NCBI RefSeq assembly: GCF_002873135.1
Contig: NZ_MCVI01000003.1
Coordinates: 62,001 to 126,000, forward strand
Length of the DNA stretch: 64,000 bases
Direction of reading: 5' to 3'
Source of the DNA: Shewanella sp. 10N.286.48.A6
GTDB lineage: Bacteria; Pseudomonadota; Gammaproteobacteria; Enterobacterales; Shewanellaceae
Below, in pieces: positions 8,328 to 17,553 of this stretch; the first letter of the stretch is position 1; each line of letters begins with the position of its first letter. The notes beneath the pieces were generated by a model. That model saw only the letters and a list, made by a program, of their open reading frames with translations, ran no database searches and had not been told where the DNA came from. The position numbers were made by a program, and so were the translations under genes.

Positions 8328-10727
8328 GTGATTACTTACCATCATAAAAATGGCAACGTCAGCTTGCATAGTCCAACCATTATGCCAAAAGCCTGTGGTT
8401 TTTTATGGAATAAAAACATGATGATTCAAATGAATTGTCGGGGTTTTGCGACTGCGCAATTTATGCAGCCAGAACCTGCTAAATATGCCCATGGGCCAGC
8501 ATTAGAGGCCAAAACCTTTATGCAGCCAGAACATGCCTATTTTAGCCATCATCCTGGGCGATTTTTTTATATAAAAGATAACCTCACTAACGAGCTATTC
8601 TCATTGCCCTATGAGCCAGTAAGGCAATCATTGGCATCATTTGAGTTTATCGTTAGCCAGCATCAAGTCAGTTGGCAAGTTAAGCACCTCAACCTACACT
8701 GCAAACTAAGCTTAACCTTAGCCACTGAAGATACCGCAGAGCTATGGCAGTTATCCATTGATAACCTAAGTCAAACGGCGCGAGATATCAGCGTTTATAG
8801 CTACTTTCCTGTGGGCTATATGTCGTGGATGAATCAATCAGCAAAATTTGATCGTTCACTTAATGCAATTTTATGTCACTCAATCACCCCCTATCAAAAA
8901 GTTGATCAATACTTTGTTCAACAAGACTTTAAAGACACCACGGTCTTTCTAACTGACACAACCCCTGATAGTTACGAAACCCGTCAAAGTGTTTTTGAAG
9001 GCGAAGGCGGTTTACATAACCCAACGGCTATCAGTAATAACCGCCTAGAAAACATGCCTGCTCATTACCAAACTCCTGCAGCGATAATGCAATTTAATCG
9101 TAAGCTTGCCGCTTATGATGACGCTAGCAATAACACCAAGCCAGCAGTGGCATTAAAGTTTGTTTTTGCGCCGGTAAAAGATGCTCACGAAGCCAGTGAG
9201 TTAAAACAGCGCTATTTGAGTTCAACAGCACAATTTACTCAAGCTCAAAATAAATACAAAGCGTATCTCAGTAGAGAAAATGGCTGTTTAAGCCTTTTAT
9301 CCTCAACCCCTAAGCTTGATAACTTCATCAATCATTGGCTACCTAGACAGGTTTTTTACCATGGCGATGTCAATCGATTAAGCACCGATCCACAAACCAG
9401 AAACTACCTTCAAGACGCTATGGGGATGATTTATATCAACCCTAACAAGGCCAAAGCCGCCTTCGAAGTCGCCCTCGCCCAGCAACATCGCAATGGTGAA
9501 ATGCCTGATGGCATTTTATTGCACCCAGAATCTGAGCTTAAATACATCAATCAAATCCCCCACACGGATCATTGTGTCTGGCTAGTGATTTGTATTGAGG
9601 CATATTTAAATGAAACCGCCGACTTTGATTTCTTAAATCAAACCATTGGTTTTGCCAACAGTGAAGATAAGCTTTCGGTGATGGAGCACGTCAATTTAGC
9701 GCTGGAGTTCTTATACTCTCAACGTGATAACCGCGGCCTTAACTTTATTAACCAAGGCGATTGGTGCGATCCGATGAACATGGTGGGCTATAAAGGCTTT
9801 GGTGTTTCAAGCTGGTTGACGTTAGCAAGTGCTTACAGCATGACACTGTGGGCAAAAGTCTGCCAGCAAATGGACTGTGACAATAAAGCATCAAAATTCA
9901 GCCAACTTGCTGCTGAATTAAATGATGCCGTAATTGAGCATTGCTGGGATGGTGAATGGTTTGCCCGCGGTATTACCGATGCAGGTCACTGTTTTGGCGT
10001 AAGCGATAATCATCAAGGCCGCATTTATCTTAACCCGCAAACTTTTGCCATGTTATCTGGCGCGGTTAATGATCAGCGCTGGTCACTGATGCAGCCGCAA
10101 ATCCAGCAGCAATTACAAACACCTTTTGGGATGATGATGCTAGCTCCCGCTTATACCCAAATGGATAAGCAAGTGGGCAGATTAACCCAAAAGTTTCCTG
10201 GCACCGCTGAAAATGGCTCTGTTTATAATCATGCTGGGGCATTTTATATATACGCCCTATTTGAACAAGGCGAAACAGAGCAAGCATTTGAACTATTACA
10301 AACCATGATAACTACTGAAGATGTACAAAATGAGCTCACCCGTGGTCAATTGCCCGTGTTTATTCCCAACTATTACCGCGGGGCTTATTTTCAATATCCT
10401 GACGATGCGGGTAAATCGAGCCAGTTATTTAATACTGGAACCGTCGCTTGGATTTACCGCATTATCATCGAGCAACTTTGCGGCCTAAAAGGCTGCAGCG
10501 ACGGCTTAAAAATTAAACCGCAACTACCAAAGCACTGGCCTAGCCTAAAGGTAAGCAGACGTTTTCGCGGCGCAACTGTGGATGTATCAATACAAAGGCG
10601 AGCAGACATCATATCCCAGCAGGTTTTAGTTAATGGTAAAAGCTTACAGACTAATGCTGCAGGTGAGCATATTTTAGCTATCAGCACTAATACAAGCTAT
10701 AGCATCAGCGTGTTGCTGGCTGAATAA
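8328..10727 (+). CDS. GH94 glycoside phosphorylase (cellobiose/cellobionate/chitobiose phosphorylase family)
   Basis: This 799-residue cytoplasmic enzyme has the length and layout of family GH94: an N-terminal beta-sandwich, an (alpha/alpha)6 barrel, and a C-terminal segment with GSVYNHAGAFYIYALFEQGE. The conserved DWxD motif carrying the general acid is Asp478-Trp-Cys-Asp481 in NQGDWCDPMN. GH94 enzymes split beta-linked disaccharides with phosphate, giving an alpha-sugar-1-phosphate. The N-terminus (MPKACGFLWN, NCRGFATAQFMQPEPAKY) does not resemble chitobiose phosphorylase as I remember it and may be closer to cellobionate phosphorylases. I cannot confirm that. The start is a GTG with AAGGAG 8 bp upstream. 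It is probably cotranscribed with the transporter before it. Confidence 0.85.
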   Translation: MITYHHKNGNVSLHSPTIMPKACGFLWNKNMMIQMNCRGFATAQFMQPEPAKYAHGPALEAKTFMQPEHAYFSHHPGRFFYIKDNLTNELFSLPYEPVRQSLASFEFIVSQHQVSWQVKHLNLHCKLSLTLATEDTAELWQLSIDNLSQTARDISVYSYFPVGYMSWMNQSAKFDRSLNAILCHSITPYQKVDQYFVQQDFKDTTVFLTDTTPDSYETRQSVFEGEGGLHNPTAISNNRLENMPAHYQTPAAIMQFNRKLAAYDDASNNTKPAVALKFVFAPVKDAHEASELKQRYLSSTAQFTQAQNKYKAYLSRENGCLSLLSSTPKLDNFINHWLPRQVFYHGDVNRLSTDPQTRNYLQDAMGMIYINPNKAKAAFEVALAQQHRNGEMPDGILLHPESELKYINQIPHTDHCVWLVICIEAYLNETADFDFLNQTIGFANSEDKLSVMEHVNLALEFLYSQRDNRGLNFINQGDWCDPMNMVGYKGFGVSSWLTLASAYSMTLWAKVCQQMDCDNKASKFSQLAAELNDAVIEHCWDGEWFARGITDAGHCFGVSDNHQGRIYLNPQTFAMLSGAVNDQRWSLMQPQIQQQLQTPFGMMMLAPAYTQMDKQVGRLTQKFPGTAENGSVYNHAGAFYIYALFEQGETEQAFELLQTMITTEDVQNELTRGQLPVFIPNYYRGAYFQYPDDAGKSSQLFNTGTVAWIYRIIIEQLCGLKGCSDGLKIKPQLPKHWPSLKVSRRFRGATVDVSIQRRADIISQQVLVNGKSLQTNAAGEHILAISTNTSYSISVLLAE

Positions 10728-10867
10728 CGCAAGTTGAAAAATCAGTATCCTAGCTACTGATTAAGATAACGCTTTCGACTAATGTCAAAGCGTGTGAATA
10801 TGCCCAATAATAAATGATTCTATAAGATACTGACTTTAAGACTTAAACATTAGGAGTATACTGGACA

Positions 10868-11740
10868 ATGGACTGCACTGAAAAACCAACTAATAAAGCG
10901 AGCCATAAACATAAGGCCAACGCCTCACTTAAAGGCCTAATACTGCCCTGCCTGTTGGCATTAAATTGCACCGCAATTGCTTCAATGGCGAATGCTGATA
11001 CGGCTCCAAGCACAAACAAAACATCTGCCGAATATGTGCATGCCCCTATTGAAGTTAACTACGCTAATAAAGCCATTACCCTTGATGGCATTGCTGATGA
11101 ATCTGATTGGCAACAAGCTAAGTGGCAACCGATTGATCAAATGATCATCGGCGATGCTATAACTGCCGATGATTTTAGTGGCCAATATAAACTGCTTTGG
11201 CGTGAAGATAAGCTCTATCTACTGACTGAAGTGATTGATGATGTGCTATTTGATCAAAGCGCTGATCCCACAGTGCGGTATTGGGATGATGACACCGTAG
11301 AGGTGTTTATTGATGAAGATGGCTCAGGTGGCGAGCATCAATATAGCCATAATGCTTTTGCCTATCATGTGGCATTAGATAAACAAGTGGCTGATTTTAC
11401 CACGCAAAAAAAGGCCGCCACCTTTAATGAGCATATCACCACAGCATGGTCGAGAGACCCTGTTAACCCTCAAAAAATCTATTGGGAAATGGCGATAACG
11501 GTATTCCCTGACAGTTACAATGACAGCTTAAGCGCTTTTGATAAGCAGCAGGTTGCAGCCGTTAGCTTACAAGCCAACAAACAAATGGGTTTTATGCTGG
11601 CCTATTGTGATAATGATGGCTCCAAACAAAGAGAGAACTTTATTGGCTCCCACCCGATAAAGCCGTTAAATGGCGACATGAATCGCGGCTATAAACACGC
11701 TGATGTTTTTGGCAGTATTATTCTAAAAGCGGCACAATAA
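10868..11740 (+). CDS. Secreted CBM9-like carbohydrate-binding protein
   Basis: This 290-residue protein begins with a long basic n-region, then a hydrophobic stretch and a likely signal-peptidase site at MANA-DT (about residue 43). The mature part is a single CBM9-like domain. It opens with ITLDGIADESDWQQAKW and continues with LLWREDKLYLLTEVIDD and YWDDDTVEVFIDEDGSGGEH. Those are the usual first strands and calcium-type acidic loop of this family. No catalytic domain accompanies it. AGGAG lies 11 bp before the ATG. Its place 140 bp after the GH94 gene suggests it binds the same glycan outside the inner membrane. It could be a stand-alone surface or periplasmic binding protein. Confidence 0.8.
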   Translation: MDCTEKPTNKASHKHKANASLKGLILPCLLALNCTAIASMANADTAPSTNKTSAEYVHAPIEVNYANKAITLDGIADESDWQQAKWQPIDQMIIGDAITADDFSGQYKLLWREDKLYLLTEVIDDVLFDQSADPTVRYWDDDTVEVFIDEDGSGGEHQYSHNAFAYHVALDKQVADFTTQKKAATFNEHITTAWSRDPVNPQKIYWEMAITVFPDSYNDSLSAFDKQQVAAVSLQANKQMGFMLAYCDNDGSKQRENFIGSHPIKPLNGDMNRGYKHADVFGSIILKAAQ

Positions 11741-11748
11741 TCATCATA

Positions 11749-11792
11749 AAAAGCCGCCAATGACTAATATCATTGACGGCTTTGTTGTTTTT
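11749..11792. terminator. Bidirectional terminator between the CBM9-like gene and yceI
   Basis: AAAGCCGCCAATGA (11750-11763) pairs with TCATTGACGGCTTT (11770-11783) with one mismatch. A-rich and T-rich flanks serve both convergent genes. Confidence 0.75.
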
Positions 11793-11813
11793 AGTAAACC
11801 TGTTCAATAGACG

Positions 11814-12401
11814 TTATTGCTTAATCCCTTCAATAACCAAATCTAGGCTAACATTGGCAGACGCTGGGCCTAAATCCATTTTAAAACCGAAGTCTTTCAT
11901 GGCAAATTCTGTGGTACCAATAAAGCCAGCACGATAACCACCCCAAGGATCTTGGCCTTCACCAACAAATTCAGCGGCAATAGCCACAGGCTTAGTCACC
12001 CCATTTAAGGTCAAATTACCGTTAACCAATATCTTGCCATTGCCTTGGTCTTCAACACTAGTCGAGGTGTACTGCGCCTGAGGAAACGCGCCAGTATTTA
12101 AAAAGTCAGCACTGCGTAAATGTTTATCACGCTCGGCATGGTTTGAGTCAACACTCGTTGTATTGATGGTGACATTCAAATTAGTGTCAGCAATTTTTGC
12201 CGCATCGTAACTAAAATCACCACTGAAATCATTAAAACGACCAGCTACAAAGCTATAGCCTAAATGATTTACTTTAAATTGAATTGATGCGTGGGCACCT
12301 TGAGTATCTATCTTATAATCGGCCGCATTAGCGACTGATGGTAGTAACATTGCAGCGCCGATAACGCTAGATAATACTGTGGCTAAAAGTTGCTTTTTCA
12401 T
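11814..12401 (-). CDS. yceI: YceI family periplasmic lipid-binding protein
   Basis: This 195-residue protein has a clear signal peptide ([20 protein letters not shown], ending ANA) and a lipocalin-like YceI domain. Family motifs are [33 protein letters not shown] and [13 protein letters not shown]. Related proteins bind polyisoprenoid or fatty-acid-like ligands in the periplasm; the E. coli member is induced at high pH. It lies 129 bp downstream of a cytochrome b561 gene on the same strand. This pairing is conserved (yceJ-yceI), which hints at a role with quinone-type lipids or redox. Confidence 0.92.
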   Translation of the reverse strand: MKKQLLATVLSSVIGAAMLLPSVANAADYKIDTQGAHASIQFKVNHLGYSFVAGRFNDFSGDFSYDAAKIADTNLNVTINTTSVDSNHAERDKHLRSADFLNTGAFPQAQYTSTSVEDQGNGKILVNGNLTLNGVTKPVAIAAEFVGEGQDPWGGYRAGFIGTTEFAMKDFGFKMDLGPASANVSLDLVIEGIKQ

Positions 12402-12530
12402 TGGTCATTCCCTTTATTATAAATTCAATATTATTGATATGTTCAAGTACTAATAAGTGCTGCTAGCTAATAATTAGCGTTCTCAGCTCGTCGAGTTACA
12501 GGCTCGATTCAAGTGCTGTAGGTGTTAAAA

Positions 12531-13082
12531 CTATTTTGTGGCAGGTTTTATCATTCTTGATAAAGTGCCATCCTTATCAATCAATTGGTGTTTTATCGCG
12601 CCTGCTGCATGAATAATCACTAGGGCTATTAATGTATAGGCTGCATATTGATGAACTAAGCCAGCAATATCAGCTTGGTTGTTAATAAAGCTGCCCAGTG
12701 ACGGCACTTCAAACCAATCAAATACCCAAATTCCGCGGCCATCAGCCGTTGAAATTAAAAAGCCTGTCGCCATAATGGCCAACATTAATAGATAAAGCAT
12801 TCCATGAGCCCACTTAGCCGCCGTTTGCTCCCAAGCCTTGTGATTATTCTTTGCATGAGGTTTCGCAGAGCCTAAGCGCCACACTAATCGCACTAGCGTT
12901 GCCAGTAACAATAAAATGCCAACACTTTTGTGAATATCCGGCGCGGTTTTATACCAACTACTGTAATAAGTGAGATCAACCATCCAAAAACCTAAGCCGA
13001 ATAAGCCAATAACGGTTAATGCACTTAACCAATGGAGACTAATACTCACTAAACCATAGCCATTTTTTGTATTTGCTAACAT
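12531..13082 (-). CDS. Cytochrome b561 family membrane protein
   Basis: This 183-residue, four-helix dihaem cytochrome b561 (YceJ/CybB type) sits in the inner membrane and passes electrons from ubiquinol. Haem-ligand histidines are visible in ISLHWLSAL, DIHKSVGIL, KWAHGMLYL and ALVIIHAAGAIKHQ. I place the start at the ATG at 13080-13082 (MLANTKNGYG), which has AGGA about 8 bp upstream. The frame stays open to a TTG at 13133 but the extension is unlike the family. It precedes yceI on the same strand, in the conserved yceJ-yceI order. Confidence 0.9.
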   Translation of the reverse strand: MLANTKNGYGLVSISLHWLSALTVIGLFGLGFWMVDLTYYSSWYKTAPDIHKSVGILLLLATLVRLVWRLGSAKPHAKNNHKAWEQTAAKWAHGMLYLLMLAIMATGFLISTADGRGIWVFDWFEVPSLGSFINNQADIAGLVHQYAAYTLIALVIIHAAGAIKHQLIDKDGTLSRMIKPATK

Positions 13083-13358
13083 CAAGCTGTCCTTGTCAAA
13101 ATCTATGTGAATGATTATATCGACACAAAACAAAAAGAATATCGCTAAAAATCGCCAAAATCATTCGATAAAATAGAACAATAAAACTAATTGAGTCCTA
13201 ACTAAACCCAGCCAGTCTTACTCAAATAAGCATTCAATTTGAGATATCGATTAAACTCTCTAAAACCACTATCGTTAGGCTTTAAACCAATTAAAGGTAA
13301 AAAATCGCTCAGTTTGGCCATTTACTAGCCGAACGATTAAAATCATTTAAAAAAGCAC

Positions 13359-13385
13359 TTGCAGGATTAAAACCATCGCTATACT
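13359..13385 (+). promoter_or_regulatory. Candidate stable-RNA promoter of the tRNA cluster
   Basis: TTGCAG (13359-13364) and TATACT (13380-13385) are 15 bp apart. A GC-rich segment (GTGCGCAC) follows the -10, as in stringently controlled tRNA promoters. The first tRNA begins 81 bp after the -10. No other gene or repeat is seen between the cytochrome gene and the tRNAs (13083-13466). Confidence 0.5.
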
Positions 13386-13466
13386 ATGTGCGCACTCCAA
13401 ACGACACAGGCTCTAACGATTAAGTTAGCACCCAGTTTGAAGTAGTAAACTAACGCTTAGTTAGTT

Positions 13467-13542
13467 GCCCGAATAGCTCAGTCGGTAGAGCAGAGGATTG
13501 AAAATCCTCGTGTCCCTGGTTCGATTCCGGGTTCGGGCACCA
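13467..13542 (+). tRNA. tRNA-Phe (GAA), copy 1
   Basis: 76-nt cloverleaf with encoded CCA. The anticodon GAA is at 13500-13502 inside the stem GAGGA/TCCTC. The acceptor stem is GCCCGAA/TTCGGGC. It closely resembles E. coli tRNA-Phe. Confidence 0.98.
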
Positions 13543-13579
13543 TATTTAATTTAATGGTTTTTCACCGTTAAGAAAGATA

Positions 13580-13655
<76 letters not shown>

Positions 13656-13663
13656 TATACAGA

Positions 13664-13690
13664 GAAACCACTCAGTGAGTGGTTTTTTCT
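13664..13690 (+). terminator. Terminator after the first tRNA pair
   Basis: AACCACT / AGTGGTT stem-loop followed by a T-run, placed just after tRNA-Thr copy 1. It separates the two duplicated tRNA units. Confidence 0.7.
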
Positions 13691-13719
13691 TGTAAGTTAC
13701 AAGCTAACGATAGTTAGTC

Positions 13720-13795
13720 GCCCGAATAGCTCAGTCGGTAGAGCAGAGGATTGAAAATCCTCGTGTCCCTGGTTCGATTCCGGGTTCGGGCACCA
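13720..13795 (+). tRNA. tRNA-Phe (GAA), copy 2
   Basis: Identical over its 76 nt to the copy at 13467-13542. It begins 64 bp after tRNA-Thr copy 1. Confidence 0.98.
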
Positions 13796-13833
13796 TATTT
13801 AATTTAATGGTTTTTCACCGTTAAAGAAGATAA

Positions 13834-13909
<76 letters not shown>

Positions 13910-13916
13910 TAAAAAC

Positions 13917-13946
13917 AAAAAAGCCACTCAATGAGTGGCTTTTTTG
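13917..13946 (+). terminator. Terminator after the second tRNA pair
   Basis: AAGCCACTCA pairs with TGAGTGGCTT, followed by a T-run, directly after tRNA-Thr copy 2. Confidence 0.85.
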
Positions 13947-14123
13947 TATCTGAAATTTATCATCTGCGACTTATCGGCACTGGATATCACCGCAGTTTAT
14001 ATTCATCAATGCCGACGAGCTATTTATCTGCAAGCACCCTTTTAACCACCAATATAAACCCCTTTAGACTCTGGTTGAATTAAGGTCTTTCAAATATAGA
14101 ATGTTAGCTTATACAAGCCAAAC

Positions 14124-14148
14124 AAAAAGGCGACCTCAGGCCGCCTTC
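14124..14148 (-). terminator. Terminator of the porin gene
   Basis: On the minus strand AAGGCGGCC / GGTCGCCTT form a stem with one mismatch, followed by a TTTTT tail. It lies 27 bp after the porin stop. Confidence 0.75.
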
Positions 14149-14174
14149 CAATATCACAGTCTTAGTTTACCTAA

Positions 14175-15191
14175 TTAAAAGTTATAACGAACACCAACGG
14201 TAAACACATTATCATCTTCAAGATCAGTTTTTATACTGTTTGCTTTATAATCACCGTCATACATTGCATAGTGACCATAAACCATTGTCGATTTAGTCAC
14301 CTTATAGTCAGCCCCCACAACAATTGAGGTAATGTTGACATCTGTTGTGTCATCATTTTGAATACCTGAACGTTTAGCATATAGCCCTAAACCCGCTTCA
14401 TCTATACCGTATTCGGCTTTTAGGTTCACGCCATTAAGGTTATAGGCTAGGTTTACAAAGTATGAGTTCCCTTCAAGATTTGGCTTACTGGTGCTTTCAG
14501 AGTTTTGGAATAAACCGCCAATTTTAAACTCTCCAACCTTAAACTGCACCACGCCTCGATAAGCATCCATACCAGCAATGGCTTTGTTATAAGCGCCAGC
14601 AACATAATAGCTTTGTGCTTTCAGCTTCTTGTCACCTAGTGTTACACTCACAGCATACTGGCTGCCTTCAGATGCTTGATTATCTTCCATCAAGTATGTC
14701 GCGTTAATCGTCAATACGTCCGCTATTTTTGGTGAATAGTACCAAAAGCCATCCGCAGAACGAGTTTGAGCGCCAACCAAACGGTCGATATCGGCATTTG
14801 AATTACCAAACAAGTCAATGCCACCTTCAACCTGCTTGAATACCGTGTCATTACGGCCAACAAGAATAGTACCGGCATTGCCCTTAAGACCAAGAAACGT
14901 ATTACGTGCTTTAAACACATCACTGTTAGTTGAAGTATTTTCTACTTGAAACTCCATTTGGTAAATGACATCGATACCATCAGCAATCTTTTCAGTGCCT
15001 TTAACTCCTAGGTGAGAGAAATTGTTTTCCAGTACCGTACCCTCTTTGGCTTCACGAGTGGTTAGGCCGGTGTCAGAGTTGGTCAGCGATAGATCTAAGC
15101 GGCCATAAAAGCTTGGCCCTTCGGCAAACGCGCCAAATGATGTTAGTGCAATGATAGATGAAACCGATGCTGCGATTAGTGATTTTTTCAT
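14175..15191 (-). CDS. Outer-membrane general porin (OmpC/PhoE-like trimeric barrel)
   Basis: This 338-residue protein has a signal peptide ending FGAFA and mature sequence EGPSFYGRLDLSL. It has alternating beta-strand segments throughout and ends in VGVRYNF, the terminal-Phe signature read by the outer-membrane assembly machinery. I use the ATG at 15189-15191 (MKKSLIAAS), with GGAG about 8 bp upstream. The frame extends 11 codons further but with no such support. It is 180 bp downstream of the flavocytochrome c gene on the same strand. A porin beside a periplasmic reductase suggests it admits that enzyme's substrate. S. frigidimarina ifcO-ifcA is a comparable pairing. Confidence 0.88.
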   Translation of the reverse strand: MKKSLIAASVSSIIALTSFGAFAEGPSFYGRLDLSLTNSDTGLTTREAKEGTVLENNFSHLGVKGTEKIADGIDVIYQMEFQVENTSTNSDVFKARNTFLGLKGNAGTILVGRNDTVFKQVEGGIDLFGNSNADIDRLVGAQTRSADGFWYYSPKIADVLTINATYLMEDNQASEGSQYAVSVTLGDKKLKAQSYYVAGAYNKAIAGMDAYRGVVQFKVGEFKIGGLFQNSESTSKPNLEGNSYFVNLAYNLNGVNLKAEYGIDEAGLGLYAKRSGIQNDDTTDVNITSIVVGADYKVTKSTMVYGHYAMYDGDYKANSIKTDLEDDNVFTVGVRYNF

Positions 15192-15370
15192 AAGTAGTGC
15201 TCCCAATAACTTTGTTCTTTTCAATTTTTATAATTAATTGCCTAGCGTTAATCATTTGTTCAACGCCTTAATAGGTTTAATAAAACTTGTTTGAGGATTA
15301 AGGCTTAACGTCATTAACAGAATTAAGCCCTCATTTGTGAACTGAGGGCTTTTACCTCAAAAATTAAGCC

Positions 15371-17173
15371 TTACTTTTTGGTTGACTGCTGAGTTGAATA
15401 CTTAGCGGCATTTTCACCAGCCATTCTGCCGAAGGTAACGATGTCAGAAATGGCATTCCCACCTAAACGGTTAGCACCATGAACCCCACCAGTGACTTCA
15501 CCTGCACCATAAAGACCAGGAATCACTTGTTTTTTAGCGTTAAGAATTTCAGATTTAGAATCAATCATCACACCGCCCATGGTGTGATGAACACCTGGGG
15601 TAACTTCAATCGCGTAGTAGTTACCTTCATTCAATGCACGTGGAAGGTTTGGACGTTCGAAGTCAGTATCTTTGCCAGCTTTAACAAGGCTGTTATAGCG
15701 AGCAACCGTTTCGGTCAAGGCTTTGCCATCGATGTTCTCTAGCTTACCAAGTTCAACCAGTGAGTTAGCAGAAGGTGCTACACCTAGGCCGATGTATTTA
15801 TCAATTTTGCTGAGTGATTTACGCACTGAGTCATCAAAAATTAAGTAAGCTGTTTTGCCTGTTTGGTTCAAGATAGCTGCAGCAGCTTTGTCACGAGTGG
15901 TGATTTCGTTGACAAAACGTTTACCTTCGCGGTTAACTAAAATAGCGCCATTACCACGAACCGCTTCAGTTACCATTACGCCACCTTTAACCGATAACGT
16001 TGGATGAGCTTGGATATATTGCAAATCTTTCATTGCTGCGCCAGCATTACCCGCAACATCAATGCCGTCACCTGTGGCACCTGGTTGGTTAGTAGATACA
16101 AAGCCTTTTAACTTAGGATCTAGCTTGGCCACACGGTCATTATTTTTACCAAAACCGCCTGTTGCCAATACAACTGCGTCAGCTTTTATCCAGTAATAGC
16201 CTTTATACATGCCTTTAACCAGTAAGCCTTTAACATTGCCTTTATCATCTTTTAGAATTTCAATTCCGCGAGTATTTAATCGCATGTCGATATCACGTTT
16301 TACGGCATTATCGTAAAGCACTTGAATCACATGAGCACCAACACCTGCGCCACCAGTAGGACGATGTGAACGGTTTACTGACGCGCCGCCCATACGACCA
16401 ACGTCGGTCAAATCAGCGCCCATAGCGGTTAACCAATCAACTGAGCCCTTAGAGTGAGACGCTAATACATCGACTAATTCAGGGTCATTTAAATCACGGC
16501 CCCCTTTCATGGTGTCTTTTACCATCAAGTCAACGCTGTCGGTGATGTCTTTAGCTTTTTGCTGATCGGTCCAAGCTGCGTTCATACCACCAGCAGCTAA
16601 CTTAGCATTACCACCAATAACCGGCTCTTTCTCAACTAAAATGACTTTTGCACCATTGTCATGGGCAGAAACAGCTGCAGAGAAACCAGCACCACCAGAG
16701 CCAATAACCACAACGTTAACAGTATCTTTTGGCGCAGCAGCTAAAGCGGCTTGGCGATCTGATTTGTCTTTCAATAACTCTTCTATGCTTGGCTCATTAC
16801 GTTGCCATTTTTTGGTGAATGGCATATCAAAATCAAAGCTATGACAAGAGTCGCAGTAAACCATCGATTTTTCATGAGCACTGTGACAAGAAGTACAAGC
16901 TATTTCACCAGGAAAGTGGGAGGCATGAGCATTGTAGTGATCATGTTCAGTTTCTTTGGCAACCTCTTCCATTGTGCCGTGACAGGAAACACATTGCTGA
17001 TTTTCAAAGCTTAAATTATCATTTGATAACTCACCATCTGGCATATGACAACTTTCACACTCTTGGTTTTCAGCGTGTAATTCTGCTAGATTGTCCGCTG
17101 CTATCGAGTTTGTCATCACCCCTGCAGAACCCAGAAGCGTGGCTATACACACTACTTTTTTGAAATTTTTCAT
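15371..17173 (-). CDS. Periplasmic tetrahaem flavocytochrome c, fumarate reductase (FccA/IfcA type)
   Basis: This 600-residue soluble fumarate reductase reduces fumarate with electrons from quinol via CymA in the family. The signal peptide ends SIAA. Four CxxCH haem sites start at Cys39, Cys61, Cys93 and Cys107. The FAD-binding motif [14 protein letters not shown] follows near residue 155. The fumarate-site residues known from Fcc3 appear conserved: His in QAHPT, Thr-Glu and Arg in VTEAVRGNG, Arg in ITTRDKA, His in VHHTMGG, and Arg in GANRLGGNA. That argues against a urocanate- or acrylate-specific relative. GAGGG lies about 6 bp before the ATG. It is divergent from a two-component system and upstream of a porin. 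I cannot decide between the constitutive FccA and iron-induced IfcA branches. Confidence 0.93.
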   Translation of the reverse strand: MKNFKKVVCIATLLGSAGVMTNSIAADNLAELHAENQECESCHMPDGELSNDNLSFENQQCVSCHGTMEEVAKETEHDHYNAHASHFPGEIACTSCHSAHEKSMVYCDSCHSFDFDMPFTKKWQRNEPSIEELLKDKSDRQAALAAAPKDTVNVVVIGSGGAGFSAAVSAHDNGAKVILVEKEPVIGGNAKLAAGGMNAAWTDQQKAKDITDSVDLMVKDTMKGGRDLNDPELVDVLASHSKGSVDWLTAMGADLTDVGRMGGASVNRSHRPTGGAGVGAHVIQVLYDNAVKRDIDMRLNTRGIEILKDDKGNVKGLLVKGMYKGYYWIKADAVVLATGGFGKNNDRVAKLDPKLKGFVSTNQPGATGDGIDVAGNAGAAMKDLQYIQAHPTLSVKGGVMVTEAVRGNGAILVNREGKRFVNEITTRDKAAAAILNQTGKTAYLIFDDSVRKSLSKIDKYIGLGVAPSANSLVELGKLENIDGKALTETVARYNSLVKAGKDTDFERPNLPRALNEGNYYAIEVTPGVHHTMGGVMIDSKSEILNAKKQVIPGLYGAGEVTGGVHGANRLGGNAISDIVTFGRMAGENAAKYSTQQSTKK

Positions 17174-17341
17174 ATCACACCCTCATTTACTTAACTGCTT
17201 TGCAGTAATGCCGACAATCAAACGTGTTGCCGTTAATTTTTAACTTCACCGTTATTTTGAGGCTTAGGTTTACCACCAACAATCAAACAACAATTACTCG
17301 CGATAAAAATCAACATTCGTTCACAAGATGTAAATTTGCTC

Positions 17342-17355
17342 ATGCACAAATGCAT
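17342..17355. promoter_or_regulatory. Inverted repeat box 1 in the flavocytochrome/kinase intergenic region
   Basis: ATGCA-CAAA-TGCAT is a perfect 5-bp inverted repeat with a 4-bp spacer. A second copy of the same architecture starts exactly 30 bp further on. It is likely a dimer-binding site for the divergent response regulator (inference). Confidence 0.55.
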
Positions 17356-17371
17356 AGCTAAATTCATGGTT

Positions 17372-17385
17372 ATGCAAAAATGCAT
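17372..17385. promoter_or_regulatory. Inverted repeat box 2 in the flavocytochrome/kinase intergenic region
   Basis: ATGCA-AAAA-TGCAT, the same palindrome arms as box 1 with a different spacer. The 30-bp centre-to-centre distance is close to three helical turns, so both dimers would face the same side. The rest of 17174-17553 shows no gene, and I found no good sigma-54 element. Confidence 0.55.
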
Positions 17386-17553
17386 GAGCGTGGGTTGCAC
17401 CGATCACAATGACGGCAATATAGGCAATGACTTGTTGAAGTAACTGTATTTGCAACCCCAAATTTAAGCCTAAATAGCCACAGTGGTAACCCGCTTGAAA
17501 AAGCGAGAAACTCAGCACAGTTAAGCTGTATAAGCACATGCTAAGATGATGTT

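Noticed and set aside
16819..17163. 114-codon plus-strand frame over the haem region of the flavocytochrome
   Set aside because: Antisense shadow. The minus-strand CxxCH motifs are clearly the real coding sense.
17174..17300. Sigma-54 promoter for the flavocytochrome gene
   Set aside because: The nearest match (GGC-N-GC around 17206-17215 on the minus strand) has the wrong spacing, and the regulator lacks the GAFTGA loop.
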